Assembly: GCF_010731855.1 (NCBI RefSeq)
Contig: NZ_AP022620.1
Span: 2,914,001-2,978,000 of the forward strand
DNA from: Mycolicibacterium anyangense
Lineage (GTDB): Bacteria; Actinomycetota; Actinomycetes; Mycobacteriales; Mycobacteriaceae
Length of the DNA stretch: 64,000 nucleotides
Reading direction: 5' to 3'
Both the position numbers and the translations under genes were made by a program. Positions 53,183-61,481 of this stretch are shown in pieces (position 1 is the first letter of the stretch; each line of letters begins with the position of its first letter). The notes below the pieces were generated by a model. It ran no database searches and had not been told where the DNA came from. It saw only the letters and a program-made list of their open reading frames with translations.

Positions 53183-53680
53183 TCAGGGCATCGGCATCGG
53201 CGATCCCCATCCGGGTTCGAGCACCGTCATCGGGGCTGCGCCGGGCGGAATCGTGAAGTTGTCGATCAGGCGAACGTCCTCGGTACCCAGGTTCACCGCG
53301 GTCATCGGGACGTCGGGGGGCATGTAATAGCAACTGCCCGCGGGGAACACCGTCGGCGGCTGTCCCTCGACGTAATCGGTGATGGCGCCGGTCAAGACGC
53401 AGGTGTAGCCGCCATAGGCGTGGACGTGGATGACGGCCCGGGTTCCGGCCTTGCGGGTTCCCTGGACGACGAGCAGTCGATCACCATCGGCGGTGATGGT
53501 GTCCAGCATCGTCGTCACGTCGTCGAGGGGCTGCAGGACGCCGGGCGGCGTGGTGCCGTTGATGGTGGTCACCGGGTCGGCTGCAGCGCGCCCCGGCCAT
53601 ATCAGTGCCAGTATGCAGAGACCGGTGAGCAGCAGCGTCAGCCACTCGCGGTTACCTCGTGCTGGACTCAAGCGGACCAC
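53183..53680 (-). CDS. Exported cupin-domain protein
   Basis: A protein of about 165 residues with a signal-like N-terminus (W-L-T-L-L-L-T-G-L-C-I-L-A-L-I-W-P-G-R-A-A-A) and a single cupin. The strand V-I-H-V-H-A-Y-G-G-Y-T-C-V-L-T-G supplies His ligands, and P-A-G-S-C-Y-Y-M-P-P-D-V-P-M-T closes the barrel. GTG 53680 overlaps the end of the upstream epimerase gene by 13 bp, so translation is probably coupled. The substrate is unknown. Confidence 0.75.
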   Translation of the reverse strand: MVRLSPARGNREWLTLLLTGLCILALIWPGRAAADPVTTINGTTPPGVLQPLDDVTTMLDTITADGDRLLVVQGTRKAGTRAVIHVHAYGGYTCVLTGAITDYVEGQPPTVFPAGSCYYMPPDVPMTAVNLGTEDVRLIDNFTIPPGAAPMTVLEPGWGSPMPMP

Positions 53681-54582
53681 GAGCGGCCGACCAGCTCCGG
53701 GTGGAAGGTGGCGGCCATCGCACGCATGCCGTCGCGCCAGTCGACGGTGGTGTGACCGATGAGTTCGTGCATCTTGGTGACGTCCAACGGATTCCCGCGC
53801 AGGGTCTGGTCGGTCTCGGCGAAGACCGGCTGCTTGCCGACGAGTTCGCCGAGATAGGTGCACCACTGCTGGATGCTGATGAACTGGTCGCCGCCCCAGT
53901 TGACGGTGGTGACCGGAACAGACGCCACCGCAAGCAGTTTCGGGATCATCGCGATGATGTCGTCTTCGTGGATGGGGTTGTAAACGGCGGGTCCGCCGGG
54001 TGGGACGGGAATCGGCATGTCGGCCAGCATCATGTCGAGGTGGAACAGTGGCCAGCCGCCATTGTTGCCGTAGGGCACGTTGAGGCGGGCGATGGTGGCC
54101 GGCAGGTCCAGGACGCGCGCCATGGTGGCCACGACGACTTCCCCGGCGATCTTGGAGATGGAATAGGTGGGCAGCAGGGGCTTGTGGTTGTCGCCGTGCA
54201 CCGTGCGTTCGGTCCGGGGTTCGTCATCCGGCGGGTCGTAGACGGCTCCGGAGGAGCAGTGCAGAAACGCCGTGGCCTCGCGGCAGTGAGCCATGAGAAG
54301 GCCGGCCGATTCCGCGTTGGCGGCGAGGTCCTTGTCCCAGCGGCCGCTCTTGGCGACGGCCAGGTTCAGGACATAGTCGAAGTCGGTCGGTAGGCCGGTG
54401 AAGTCCCCGGCGGCCATGTTGACGGCGTGAGTGCGCACGCCGCCCTTCTCGAGTCGCTCGCGGGCGGCCTGATCGGTGAAGCGGGCAGCGCCCCACACCT
54501 CGTTGTCGGCAGCCAGGGCCAGGGCGACCGGGACCGCGACCTGGCCGCTGGCACCGGTGATCAGAATCTTGGATCCACGCAT
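53668..54582 (-). CDS. NAD-dependent epimerase/dehydratase (extended SDR)
   Basis: A 304-residue extended short-chain dehydrogenase/epimerase. The Rossmann motif I-L-I-T-G-A-S-G-Q-V-A-V-P-V starts at residue 6, and the catalytic pair is in Y-S-I-S-K-I-A-G-E (Tyr-x3-Lys). The C-terminal part is like sugar-nucleotide epimerases, with I-H-E-D-D-I-I and P-V-T-T-V-N-W-G-G. The substrate is unknown. Start ATG 54582; the frame continues upstream. Confidence 0.85.
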   Translation of the reverse strand: MRGSKILITGASGQVAVPVALALAADNEVWGAARFTDQAARERLEKGGVRTHAVNMAAGDFTGLPTDFDYVLNLAVAKSGRWDKDLAANAESAGLLMAHCREATAFLHCSSGAVYDPPDDEPRTERTVHGDNHKPLLPTYSISKIAGEVVVATMARVLDLPATIARLNVPYGNNGGWPLFHLDMMLADMPIPVPPGGPAVYNPIHEDDIIAMIPKLLAVASVPVTTVNWGGDQFISIQQWCTYLGELVGKQPVFAETDQTLRGNPLDVTKMHELIGHTTVDWRDGMRAMAATFHPELVGRSWSA

Positions 54583-54703
54583 CGGCTGATGGTAGGCGGG
54601 CGAGGCGTTGGCGACGGCGGATTGTCCCGCTACCAGGCCGAGCTGCAGTACATCCGGTTTCAACTATCGCCCGGCGGGTATGTGAGCGAAACTTGAACGA
54701 GTC

Positions 54704-55288
54704 ATGAACTCCGGGGAAACGAGCGTCGCGAGGTCGCTCGATCCTTTCGGGATCGCGCCCGGAGTCCACAAGACGCCCAACAGCGCCAGGAACGGAGCCA
54801 CCAGTTTGTACGCCCGGATATGTTCACTACTGTCTGCCACTGTTCTGGGTGCGGCACTGGTATTCGCCTCCGACGCCTCGGCTGATGCCATCCCCGGCGC
54901 CGAGGCCGCCATCGCCAGGGGCGAAAGTGTGCTCGGCTCAGACATGTTCGGCCCGTACGGATGCGAAGCCTTCGTGGCCTACGCGTACGGCGTGCCGCAG
55001 GCCCAGTACGGCTGGGACGGCGCGGCCGAGACCATGTACCAGACGCTACTTCGCCAAGGCGAGCTACACACCGACATGAATGCCCCTCGGGGCGCACTGG
55101 TGTTCAGCAAGAGCCCCTACGGCGCCCACATCGACATTGCCCTCGGCGACGGGACCTATCTTTCCGGCGGTGTCCAAGGACTCAAGCGAGGCTACGGCAA
55201 CGGGCACAACATCCAGATCATCCCGAGTCCCCATGTCGGATATGGCTGGACGTATCGCGGCTGGAGTCTGGGCTACCCCGCGGTGTGA
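54704..55288 (+). CDS. Exported NlpC/P60- or CHAP-like protein
   Basis: A 194-residue frame with a hydrophobic export signal (L-L-S-A-T-V-L-G-A-A-L-V-F-A-S-D-A-S-A-D-A). The mature domain has the Cys-His arrangement of cell-wall cysteine peptidases: G-P-Y-G-C-E-A-F-V-A-Y-A-Y-G, then G-A-L-V-F-S-K, and G-A-H-I-D-I-A-L-G-D-G-T-Y-L. That fits peptidoglycan amide hydrolysis, though the family assignment is by pattern only. The start is uncertain: ATG 54704 has no ribosome-binding site, and TTG 54806 would put the signal peptide at the N-terminus after a GGAG. Confidence 0.72.
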   Translation: MNSGETSVARSLDPFGIAPGVHKTPNSARNGATSLYARICSLLSATVLGAALVFASDASADAIPGAEAAIARGESVLGSDMFGPYGCEAFVAYAYGVPQAQYGWDGAAETMYQTLLRQGELHTDMNAPRGALVFSKSPYGAHIDIALGDGTYLSGGVQGLKRGYGNGHNIQIIPSPHVGYGWTYRGWSLGYPAV

Positions 55289-55291
55289 GCC

Positions 55292-56977
55292 TCAGATGGT
55301 GGTGTAGCCGATCGCATCGAGCACTTCGACGTCGACGGCGGTCAGCGAGTTGGAGCCCGGGTTCTCGTAGGCGTCGTACGGGTCGGTGTAGGTCAGGCTG
55401 GTGGTCGCCCAGTCGCCGTAGTCCGATGAGTTGCTGTAGTCGGCCAGCACGGTGGCGCCGCCGTCGACCGAGAAATACTGGGGGCGCGCCGAGGGTGCCA
55501 CCGAACCGTCGCACACCAGCACGCCGGGAGCCGAGTACCGGGTGAGGTCCAGTGGGGTGATGTCATAGCCGTTGGCGGCCGATCCCCAGCCGGAGTTGCG
55601 GCCCATTGCGTGGGTCAGTTCGTGCAGCGCGGCGGCAACCAGCTCGCTGCTGGGCCAGTCGGTCGAGAAGCCCACTTCGCCGTCGAGTTGGGTGCTGTTC
55701 GCGGGGTCGACGCCGAAGGCTTTGAGTTGAGCTCCCGATACGTCATAGCTCAAGGAGCCGAACGGGTTGGTCGCGGGCAGATGAGCGACCACCGACTGCC
55801 CGATCGCGGTGGTATCGCAGGCAGTCAGCTGGCTTCGCAGTGCGGCATAGCTCTCCGATTGGTCACCGAATGTCGCTCCCTCGGCCGAGCCGAGACCAAT
55901 CGGGGTACCACCGATTTCGCCATACCCGACAGCGATATTCAGCGTGATCTTGTTTGTGACCGTCGACTCGAGCATCTGGGCGGCCTGTTCGATGTTCGCC
56001 TTGAAGGACGCCGGTGCTCGGGCGACGCTGGAGTCCCAGATGAGATTGATGGTCAGACCTGACGGACCGTTGACTGTCGTGACGGGTGAGCCGGCCTGCG
56101 CGGCGACCGGGACGGTAATGGATTCTGAGGTTGCGGCCAGCCCGTCGGATGCGGTGACGGTGAAGGTGTCGGTGGTGGCCAGCCGCAGAGCGACGGTCGG
56201 GGTGTAGGTGAAGCCGCCCGTGGCGGTGAGCATGACCGATCCGAGCGCGGGATCGGTGGTAACGCTGTAGGTGAGCGGCTGTCCGGCCGGCTCGGTGAAT
56301 CCTGTTGTGCCCGTGACGGTCCCGGTGGTGGGATTGGGTGTGCCGACAACCGGTGTTCCCGCGACGGGGGTCAGGCCGGCACTGGTCTCGACGGTGCGCA
56401 GCACTACCCACGCGATCGCGCTCAGCGGATTGGTGGGTGCGGTGGGGCCGTTCAACCCGAACACCGAGAGCACACCGGTGACCACATCGAAGAGAGAGTT
56501 GGGGGTGGCGGCGGGTCTCGCCGGCAGCGTCGGCCGAATGAGCTCGGCGGAGCTGGGGCCGAAGCCTCCGGTCGCAGTCTTGGGCGTCGATGTCGTAGGG
56601 GTTGCCGCCTCGGTGGTGATGGGTACCGAGACAGGGCTGCGGGTGCCGCCGGTGCTGGCGGCCGGGTGCACGGAAGATGCGGTTTGCCCGCCGAGGGCGA
56701 CGGCGGCTTCCGCTGCTTTCGTTGGCTTGCTCGACCGCTTGGCTGAGTCGCTTCCTGCCGACGACGCGGGCTTGCCGGTGTGGCCCGTCGATCCCGCGCT
56801 GTCAGCGTGGGCGACTCCCGTTCCGCTGGCCATGGCGGCGCCCAGCCCCAGGGTGACGGCGCCGGCACCGAGCCAGGCGAAGGGAGTAATCCGGTGGTGG
56901 GGCTTGCTGCGGCGAACCTTGCCGGCCGCCGCGCGCGCTTTTGTGGGCCTGATGCCGACCCGATCCCCGCCTGCCAC
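55292..56977 (-). CDS. Secreted zinc metalloprotease (NF038122-like) with Ig-like domain
   Basis: A 561-residue exported protein. A basic N-terminus and a signal (A-W-L-G-A-G-A-V-T-L-G-L-G-A-A-M-A-S-G) are followed by a Ser/Thr/Ala-rich linker (residues 60-140) and an Ig/cadherin-like repeat (P-L-T-Y-S-V-T-T-D-P-A-L-G-S-V-M-L-T-A-T-G-G-F-T-Y-T). The C-terminal domain has the zincin motif A-L-H-E-L-T-H-A-M-G, with His452, Glu453 and His456. The third ligand is probably in the following segment. The linker-plus-Ig layout is typical of large mycobacterial exported proteins. GTG 56977 is the chosen start. Confidence 0.8.
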   Translation of the reverse strand: MAGGDRVGIRPTKARAAAGKVRRSKPHHRITPFAWLGAGAVTLGLGAAMASGTGVAHADSAGSTGHTGKPASSAGSDSAKRSSKPTKAAEAAVALGGQTASSVHPAASTGGTRSPVSVPITTEAATPTTSTPKTATGGFGPSSAELIRPTLPARPAATPNSLFDVVTGVLSVFGLNGPTAPTNPLSAIAWVVLRTVETSAGLTPVAGTPVVGTPNPTTGTVTGTTGFTEPAGQPLTYSVTTDPALGSVMLTATGGFTYTPTVALRLATTDTFTVTASDGLAATSESITVPVAAQAGSPVTTVNGPSGLTINLIWDSSVARAPASFKANIEQAAQMLESTVTNKITLNIAVGYGEIGGTPIGLGSAEGATFGDQSESYAALRSQLTACDTTAIGQSVVAHLPATNPFGSLSYDVSGAQLKAFGVDPANSTQLDGEVGFSTDWPSSELVAAALHELTHAMGRNSGWGSAANGYDITPLDLTRYSAPGVLVCDGSVAPSARPQYFSVDGGATVLADYSNSSDYGDWATTSLTYTDPYDAYENPGSNSLTAVDVEVLDAIGYTTI

Positions 56978-57056
56978 GCCTCATTGTGACCGGGACGCCC
57001 CGTCTCAAGCTGGGAGCCAGCTGGCAGGTGGTTGGGGGATGAGGCGAGAGGAACAG

Positions 57057-57130
57057 TGCCCCCAGTCGGACTCGAACCGACACTTGGCGGATTTTAAGTC
57101 CGCTGCCTCTGCCAATTGGGCTATGGGGGC
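57057..57130 (-). tRNA. tRNA with UAA anticodon (Leu), short variable arm
   Basis: A complete 74-base cloverleaf on the minus strand. The acceptor is GCCCCCA paired with TGGGGGC, the discriminator is A, and CCA is not encoded. The anticodon stem is GCGGA/TCCGC around the loop CTTAAAA, giving anticodon UAA, which reads the leucine codon UUA. The T-arm is GTCGG-TTCGAGT-CCGAC. The variable region has only five bases (CAAGT), whereas leucine tRNAs normally have a long class II arm; the amino-acid identity is therefore less certain than the gene itself. The integrase gene begins 9 bp beyond its 5' end. Confidence 0.88.
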
Positions 57131-57139
57131 TCTTGCAGT

Positions 57140-58369
57140 TCAGGGCCCGTATCGGACGACATCTCCCACTGAACCTGCCCTCTCATACCGCAGTGGTACC
57201 GCAGTGTTCTGGATCGCCTTGCTGAGGGCATCGGCGACGGCAGTCAGATCGTCACTGAGCAGATGCCCATACCGATCCAGTGTCATCGCCGCGGTGGCGT
57301 GCCCAAGCAACCTCTGCACAACCTTGACGTTAGCGCCTGCAGAAATGGCCAGCGACGCGGTGGTATGTCGGAGACCGTGCGGCACCAACCCCTCAATGCC
57401 GACCGTCTTGCACGCATTGTCGAACGCCCACCGATATTCACCTGACGGTAGATGCCCTCCCTTACGGCTCGGGAAGACGAGCGCATTGGGATCGTCGGGC
57501 AGCTCAGCCAGAAGCCGTTCCCATACTGGATGTGGAATTGGGACGTGACGCGATCGCTTCGTTTTAGTATCGCTCTCGACTATCCCCTGGCCCGCGACAG
57601 CAGTTGCTGATGCCCTCACTGTGAGTTCGCGGTCGCCAACATGCCTCCGCCGTAACGCAGCGGCTTCTCCAAATCTCAGCCCGCAGTAGCCGAGCACAAG
57701 TGTGAGTGTCTCGAACTTGTCGGTCGCTCGGGCAAGACATAGCAGCTCGAAGTGGGTCAGGTACCGGCGTTCGCGCTCTGCCTGCTGTGGCAAATCTTCG
57801 TCCCGCTTGATTTCCAGCGCGACGTTCTTCGCGATCTTTCCCGTTCGCTGCGCATATTTCAGCACTGCTCCCACAAGCTGGTGCGCCTGTGAGATGCGGC
57901 TTGCCGACAAGCCCGTTCCACGTTGCGATCCATCGACCGCCAGACTCGCCAACCACGTCGAATATTGCTCGTAATTAATACTTTTGAGCGGTACCCCTCC
58001 CCACCGCGGAAGCACCAATGTGTCCAACAACGACCGGTAGCCTGCGAGCGTCTTCGGCTTACGCCGCGCCCCCTGCTTCGTCAGGAACCATTGCTCCGCA
58101 ACCGAATCAAATGACTCTGAACTCTTGCGCGGATCGATGTACTCACCACGTTGCACATCAGCAGTCAAGCCATTGAGAAAGTTCTGCGCGTCGGGCTTGC
58201 GCTCAAAAACCTTCGTGCGCTCATTGCCGGACTCGTCCACCCAGCGCACACGCCATCGCTTGACGTTGCCGTACACCGCCGAACGCTCCTGCCGCATTCT
58301 GCCGTCTACACCCTTCACGCGCTTATGCCAGCGGTCGTCGATCCCAGCCCTCTGATGCCTGATCGTCAC
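57140..58369 (-). CDS. int: Tyrosine-type site-specific integrase
   Basis: A 409-residue integrase. N-terminal part: an arm-binding-like region with R-W-R-V-R-W-V-D-E-S-G, then a SAM-like core-binding domain (A-E-Q-W-F ... Y-S-T-W-L). The catalytic domain has Arg232 in Y-C-G-L-R-F-G-E-A, His331/Arg334 in H-G-L-R-H-T, His357 in L-L-G-H-A-T and the nucleophile Tyr367 in L-D-R-Y-G-H. All the catalytic residues I can place are present, so it should be active. It reads towards the tRNA. Start ATG 58369. Confidence 0.95.
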   Translation of the reverse strand: MTIRHQRAGIDDRWHKRVKGVDGRMRQERSAVYGNVKRWRVRWVDESGNERTKVFERKPDAQNFLNGLTADVQRGEYIDPRKSSESFDSVAEQWFLTKQGARRKPKTLAGYRSLLDTLVLPRWGGVPLKSINYEQYSTWLASLAVDGSQRGTGLSASRISQAHQLVGAVLKYAQRTGKIAKNVALEIKRDEDLPQQAERERRYLTHFELLCLARATDKFETLTLVLGYCGLRFGEAAALRRRHVGDRELTVRASATAVAGQGIVESDTKTKRSRHVPIPHPVWERLLAELPDDPNALVFPSRKGGHLPSGEYRWAFDNACKTVGIEGLVPHGLRHTTASLAISAGANVKVVQRLLGHATAAMTLDRYGHLLSDDLTAVADALSKAIQNTAVPLRYERAGSVGDVVRYGP

Positions 58370-58549
58370 GGCCGAGACTGTACCGCAGGTATCCGTATAG
58401 CAGATCCGACTCGGCTCCCTGCAGTCACTTCGGTCGGTATGAAACGCTCATCGAACGCAATAGCAACCGCCCAGCGCCGATTGCCCGTCCCACACTCAAG
58501 CCCATGCCGCAGACTGTACGAACACACGATCAGAAGGAAGGTGCCACGT

Positions 58550-58579
58550 ATGGCTTCGCTTGCTAGACAAGCCAAATAA
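58550..58579 (+). CDS. Nine-codon mini-ORF before the excisionase
   Basis: ATG-GCT-TCG-CTT-GCT-AGA is followed by four more codons to TAA, giving M-A-S-L-A-R-Q-A-K. It is preceded by AAGGAAGG nine bases upstream, a better ribosome-binding site than that of the excisionase whose start lies 4 bp beyond the stop. It may be a leader that feeds ribosomes into the excisionase gene. Evidence is limited to the start signals. Confidence 0.35.
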   Translation: MASLARQAK

Positions 58580-58583
58580 AAGG

Positions 58584-58802
58584 ATGGACCTCGTGACCGC
58601 TACTCCTGCTCGCCTAAGAACAAAAGCTGCCGCCGAGTACCTCGGAGGCGTGCCCGAAGATACTCTCCGCTACTGGAGGTACGCCGGCACCGGGCCGTGC
58701 AGCTACCGCCTCGGTCGACGCTGCTACTACGATCTCGCCGACCTCGATTCTTGGATAGCAGCACAAAAGGTAACCACTCAGCGCGGCGGTGTTAACGAAT
58801 GA
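58584..58802 (+). CDS. AlpA-like excisionase / helix-turn-helix protein
   Basis: A 72-residue winged-helix MerR/HTH_17-type protein: R-L-R-T-K-A-A-A-E-Y-L-G-G-V-P-E-D-T-L-R-Y-W-R-Y-A-G-T-G-P and Y-Y-D-L-A-D-L-D-S-W-I-A-A-Q. Such proteins bind attachment sites and guide excision, or regulate the integrase. It is divergent from the integrase and overlaps the next gene by ATGA. GTG 58593 is an alternative start. Confidence 0.88.
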   Translation: MDLVTATPARLRTKAAAEYLGGVPEDTLRYWRYAGTGPCSYRLGRRCYYDLADLDSWIAAQKVTTQRGGVNE

Positions 58803-59889
58803 GCGCACAACAAGACATCGCAGGCGACTGCACCGAGCCCCTCGCGGACCTCACGGACTATCGGGGCGACGCCATCCTGGATGCGCTTGACCTCTTCCTG
58901 TCACGGTTCATCGCATACCCCAACGAACATGCGCGCCATGCTCATACGCTTTGGTTGGCGCATACCTGGCGCATGGATGAGTGGGACTCCGCTCCCCGCC
59001 TGGCCTTTATGTCTCCTGAGAAGGGCAGTGGGAAGACCCGCGCGCTTGAGGTCAGTCAAAACCTGGTGCCACAGGGCGTTCGCGTCGCTCAAGCGACAAC
59101 CGCCTACGTGTTAGCGAGGATCTCCGACGAACCGCCGCCCACGCTGTTTTACGACGAGATCGACACCGTCTACGGGCCCAGGGCAAGAGGAAACGAGGAC
59201 CTTCGAGCCGTACTTAACGCTGGTCATAGGCGGGGCGAGTTTCGTGGGGCGAGGACGGACTGACGGGCCAGGACTACCCTGCGTATTGTGCTGTGGCCCT
59301 TGCGGTTCTGGGTTCGCTGCCGGAAACAATCGCAGACCGCGCTGTCATCATCAGAATGAAGAAGCGCAGGGCGGATGAATCAATCTCCCCTTGGCGCGAG
59401 CGGGTAAACGCGAACGAGGCCAGAGCAATCGCCGCGGAACTCGGGAACTGGATGGCCAGCGTGACTATGCGCTGGCCCGCACACATGCCGGTGGAGGATA
59501 GGGCAGCCGATGTGTGGGAAGCATTGGTCATGGTGGCCGACGCGGCTGGGGGTCGCTGGCCGTCCTACGCGCGCACAGCGGCAACCGTGCTCACATCTGG
59601 AGATGAGCACGCGAGTGTCGGTATCCAACTCCTCCGCGACATGCGAACAGCGTTCGGCATCAAGGCCAAGATGCGCAGCGTCGACATCTGCTCAGCGCTG
59701 TCAGGGTTGGAAGGGTCTATATGGGCCGCGTACCACCGCGACGGACGAGGAATCGATCCCACTGATCTGTATCAACTACTTCGGACCTTCGGTATCAGGT
59801 CCAAAGATGTATGGGTAGAAAACAAATCGGCTAAAGGGTACGCGGCCGACGACCTCAGTGACGCATGGAGTCGATACCTGCCGAGATAG
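58799..59889 (+). pseudogene. DUF3631 ATPase, split by a frameshift
   Basis: Two frames together make one DUF3631 protein of the type found in actinobacterial integrative elements and often linked to replication or primase functions. The first (58799-59263) has Walker A S-P-E-K-G-S-G-K-T (residues 72-80), Walker B L-F-Y-D-E-I-D and L-N-A-G-H-R-R-G. It then runs out of frame. The next frame resumes P-A-Y-C-A-V-A-L-A-V-L-G-S-L-P-E-T-I-A-D-R-A-V-I-I-R-M, the normal continuation, and ends at 59889. Adding one G in the run GGGG at 59246-59249 restores a single frame. Whether this is decay or a read error cannot be told here. Confidence 0.75.
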
Positions 59890-60287
59890 CGCGATGAGCG
59901 TGAGAGCCGCGAGGCTCGAATAACTTTCAGCGGTGCGAGACGATGTGTCTTGAGGCATTGCTCGCCAATGAAGTCAAGTTGCACCGTTGCTTGGGGGTGA
60001 CCCCACACTCGGGTAGGCAGTGGACACTTCCTGCAAATCAGCGTCTCTCTCTCCGACATATTGAGATCAAGGGTTTCCAATTCCAATTCATGGTCAGCCA
60101 CCCAAACACGGAAGACGCTTCCAACTCAACGAGTGGAGCGAATATGGGTTCGCTCCACGATCTGAAATCGGAGTGTCACCTTTCAGCAATACCAATTAGC
60201 AGCTGGGCGATGAGCGAACGAGATGCCAAGGTGGCACTAGTCCCAATTCCCACTCGGCACCGCCCTAACCTCGGGCAGACTAGGGGC
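59890..60287. other. Gene-free leader before the ABC-3C operon
   Basis: No convincing gene is seen in these 398 bp, although the effector's reading frame happens to be open from 59943. The interval is A/T-richer than the chromosome and contains one notable structure, a 10-bp inverted repeat at 60133-60158. The operon promoter is presumably here. Confidence 0.55.
60133..60158. promoter_or_regulatory. 10-bp perfect inverted repeat upstream of the ABC-3C operon
   Basis: GTGGAGCGAA-TATGGG-TTCGCTCCAC: both arms pair over all ten bases with a 6-base centre, 129 bp before the effector start. It could be an operator for a regulator of the defence operon, or an RNA hairpin. Confidence 0.5.
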
Positions 60288-61481
60288 ATGTCCGACTCGC
60301 CCCACGGAGCGGCCGCTAGTGCGGTCGGCTACCTCTACCAGGTCAAGTGGGCCTTACTCGAGGTGCTGCGGAGAGCTCACGATAGGCCGGACCACGCGAT
60401 AAGCCTTGAGAAGCTCGATGACGTCGCCTGGGAAGCGCGAGGACTCCCCCGAGAACTTCTACAACTCAAGCACCACGAAGCCTCTTCGGGATCGATCAGC
60501 GATAAGAGCGACGACGTTTGGCGAACGTTGCGGGCGTGGATGGACTCGGTAGATCTAGCCTCTGGGGAGGTGCCGGACCTCTACTTGATCACCACACAAT
60601 CCGCTGCGGTTGGTTCTGGATTGGAGGCGCTACGGCTATCTGAGCGCAACTCCGAGATTGCCGAGACGCGACTGCTCCAAGCAGCGGAAGGTTCAATAGC
60701 GCAGGGCACCAAGGCAAGCCGAGACCTCTTTATAGCTCTGGACCCTGAGGACCGGAATCGCTTAGTTGACAGCATCTACGTATTGGATGGCGCACCACGA
60801 ATCGAAGACGTCGACCTGCTCGTCAGACAAGAGCTGGTTTTCGCCCTCCCACACGACCACGAAGACACTTTCCTTGACCTTCTTTGGGCCTGGTGGTTCT
60901 CCGTAGCCCTCGACATGCTTCAAGGGCGCAGAACAGCAGTTAGGGCAACCGACGTAACAGCCAAAATAAGCGACCTCAGAGATGATTTCAGCCGCGACCG
61001 ACTGCCGACGCTCGTCCCGACGCCAAGCGGGGACGAAGAATCTGAGCTCACAGCTGCTCATTCCGATCGCGTATTCGTTCACCAGATGCGTTGGGTAAAT
61101 GCGCCGCAGCGCATACTGGAAAAGGCAATCGTCGACTACTATCGCGCGGTCACTCAGACTCGGTTGTGGCTGGAGGATGACCTCATCGGATTGCATGAAT
61201 TAGAGGAGTTTGAGCTCCGATTGAAAGACGAGTGGGAAAGGGAGATGGCATGGCGTTTAGCGGACCTCCCACGGAATGCCGACGAGGCGCAGCGAGCGTC
61301 TCTCGGCCGTGAACTGCTACACGCCCTCTTGAACCAGACCGCCGTGAGAGTCCGCGAACGCTATGACGAGCCGTTCTTTCACCGAGGGAAGTACCATGAG
61401 ATGGCCGATGTCGGCGAGGTCGGATGGCATCCAGACTTCGAAGATCGGATATCAGACTTACTCCTACGCGGAGCGTCGTGA
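60288..61481 (+). CDS. ABC-3C system effector with nuclease-like N-terminal domain
   Basis: A 397-residue protein, first gene of an ABC-three-component operon. The N-terminus (G-A-A-A-S-A-V-G-Y-L-Y-Q-V-K-W-A-L-L-E-V-L) opens like DUF4297/Cap4-type restriction-endonuclease-fold domains. The candidate catalytic residues fit: Glu41 and Asp44/Asp45 in S-L-E-K-L-D-D-V, then Q-L-K (59-61) in L-L-Q-L-K-H-H-E. The C-terminal half, helical and rich in Asp/Glu/Arg, is the likely ABC-3C C-terminal domain. The model is a DNA-cutting effector held by the other two proteins. The frame is open back to 59943, but homology starts at ATG 60288. The nuclease assignment is by pattern only. Confidence 0.78.
   Translation: MSDSPHGAAASAVGYLYQVKWALLEVLRRAHDRPDHAISLEKLDDVAWEARGLPRELLQLKHHEASSGSISDKSDDVWRTLRAWMDSVDLASGEVPDLYLITTQSAAVGSGLEALRLSERNSEIAETRLLQAAEGSIAQGTKASRDLFIALDPEDRNRLVDSIYVLDGAPRIEDVDLLVRQELVFALPHDHEDTFLDLLWAWWFSVALDMLQGRRTAVRATDVTAKISDLRDDFSRDRLPTLVPTPSGDEESELTAAHSDRVFVHQMRWVNAPQRILEKAIVDYYRAVTQTRLWLEDDLIGLHELEEFELRLKDEWEREMAWRLADLPRNADEAQRASLGRELLHALLNQTAVRVRERYDEPFFHRGKYHEMADVGEVGWHPDFEDRISDLLLRGAS

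Noticed and set aside
56271..57548. 425-codon plus-strand frame across the metalloprotease, the tRNA and the integrase
   Set aside because: It runs through a tRNA gene and two opposing genes and has no domain.
59943..60287. N-terminal extension of the ABC-3C effector
   Set aside because: The frame is open, but the extra residues look like translated non-coding DNA, and homology starts at ATG 60288.
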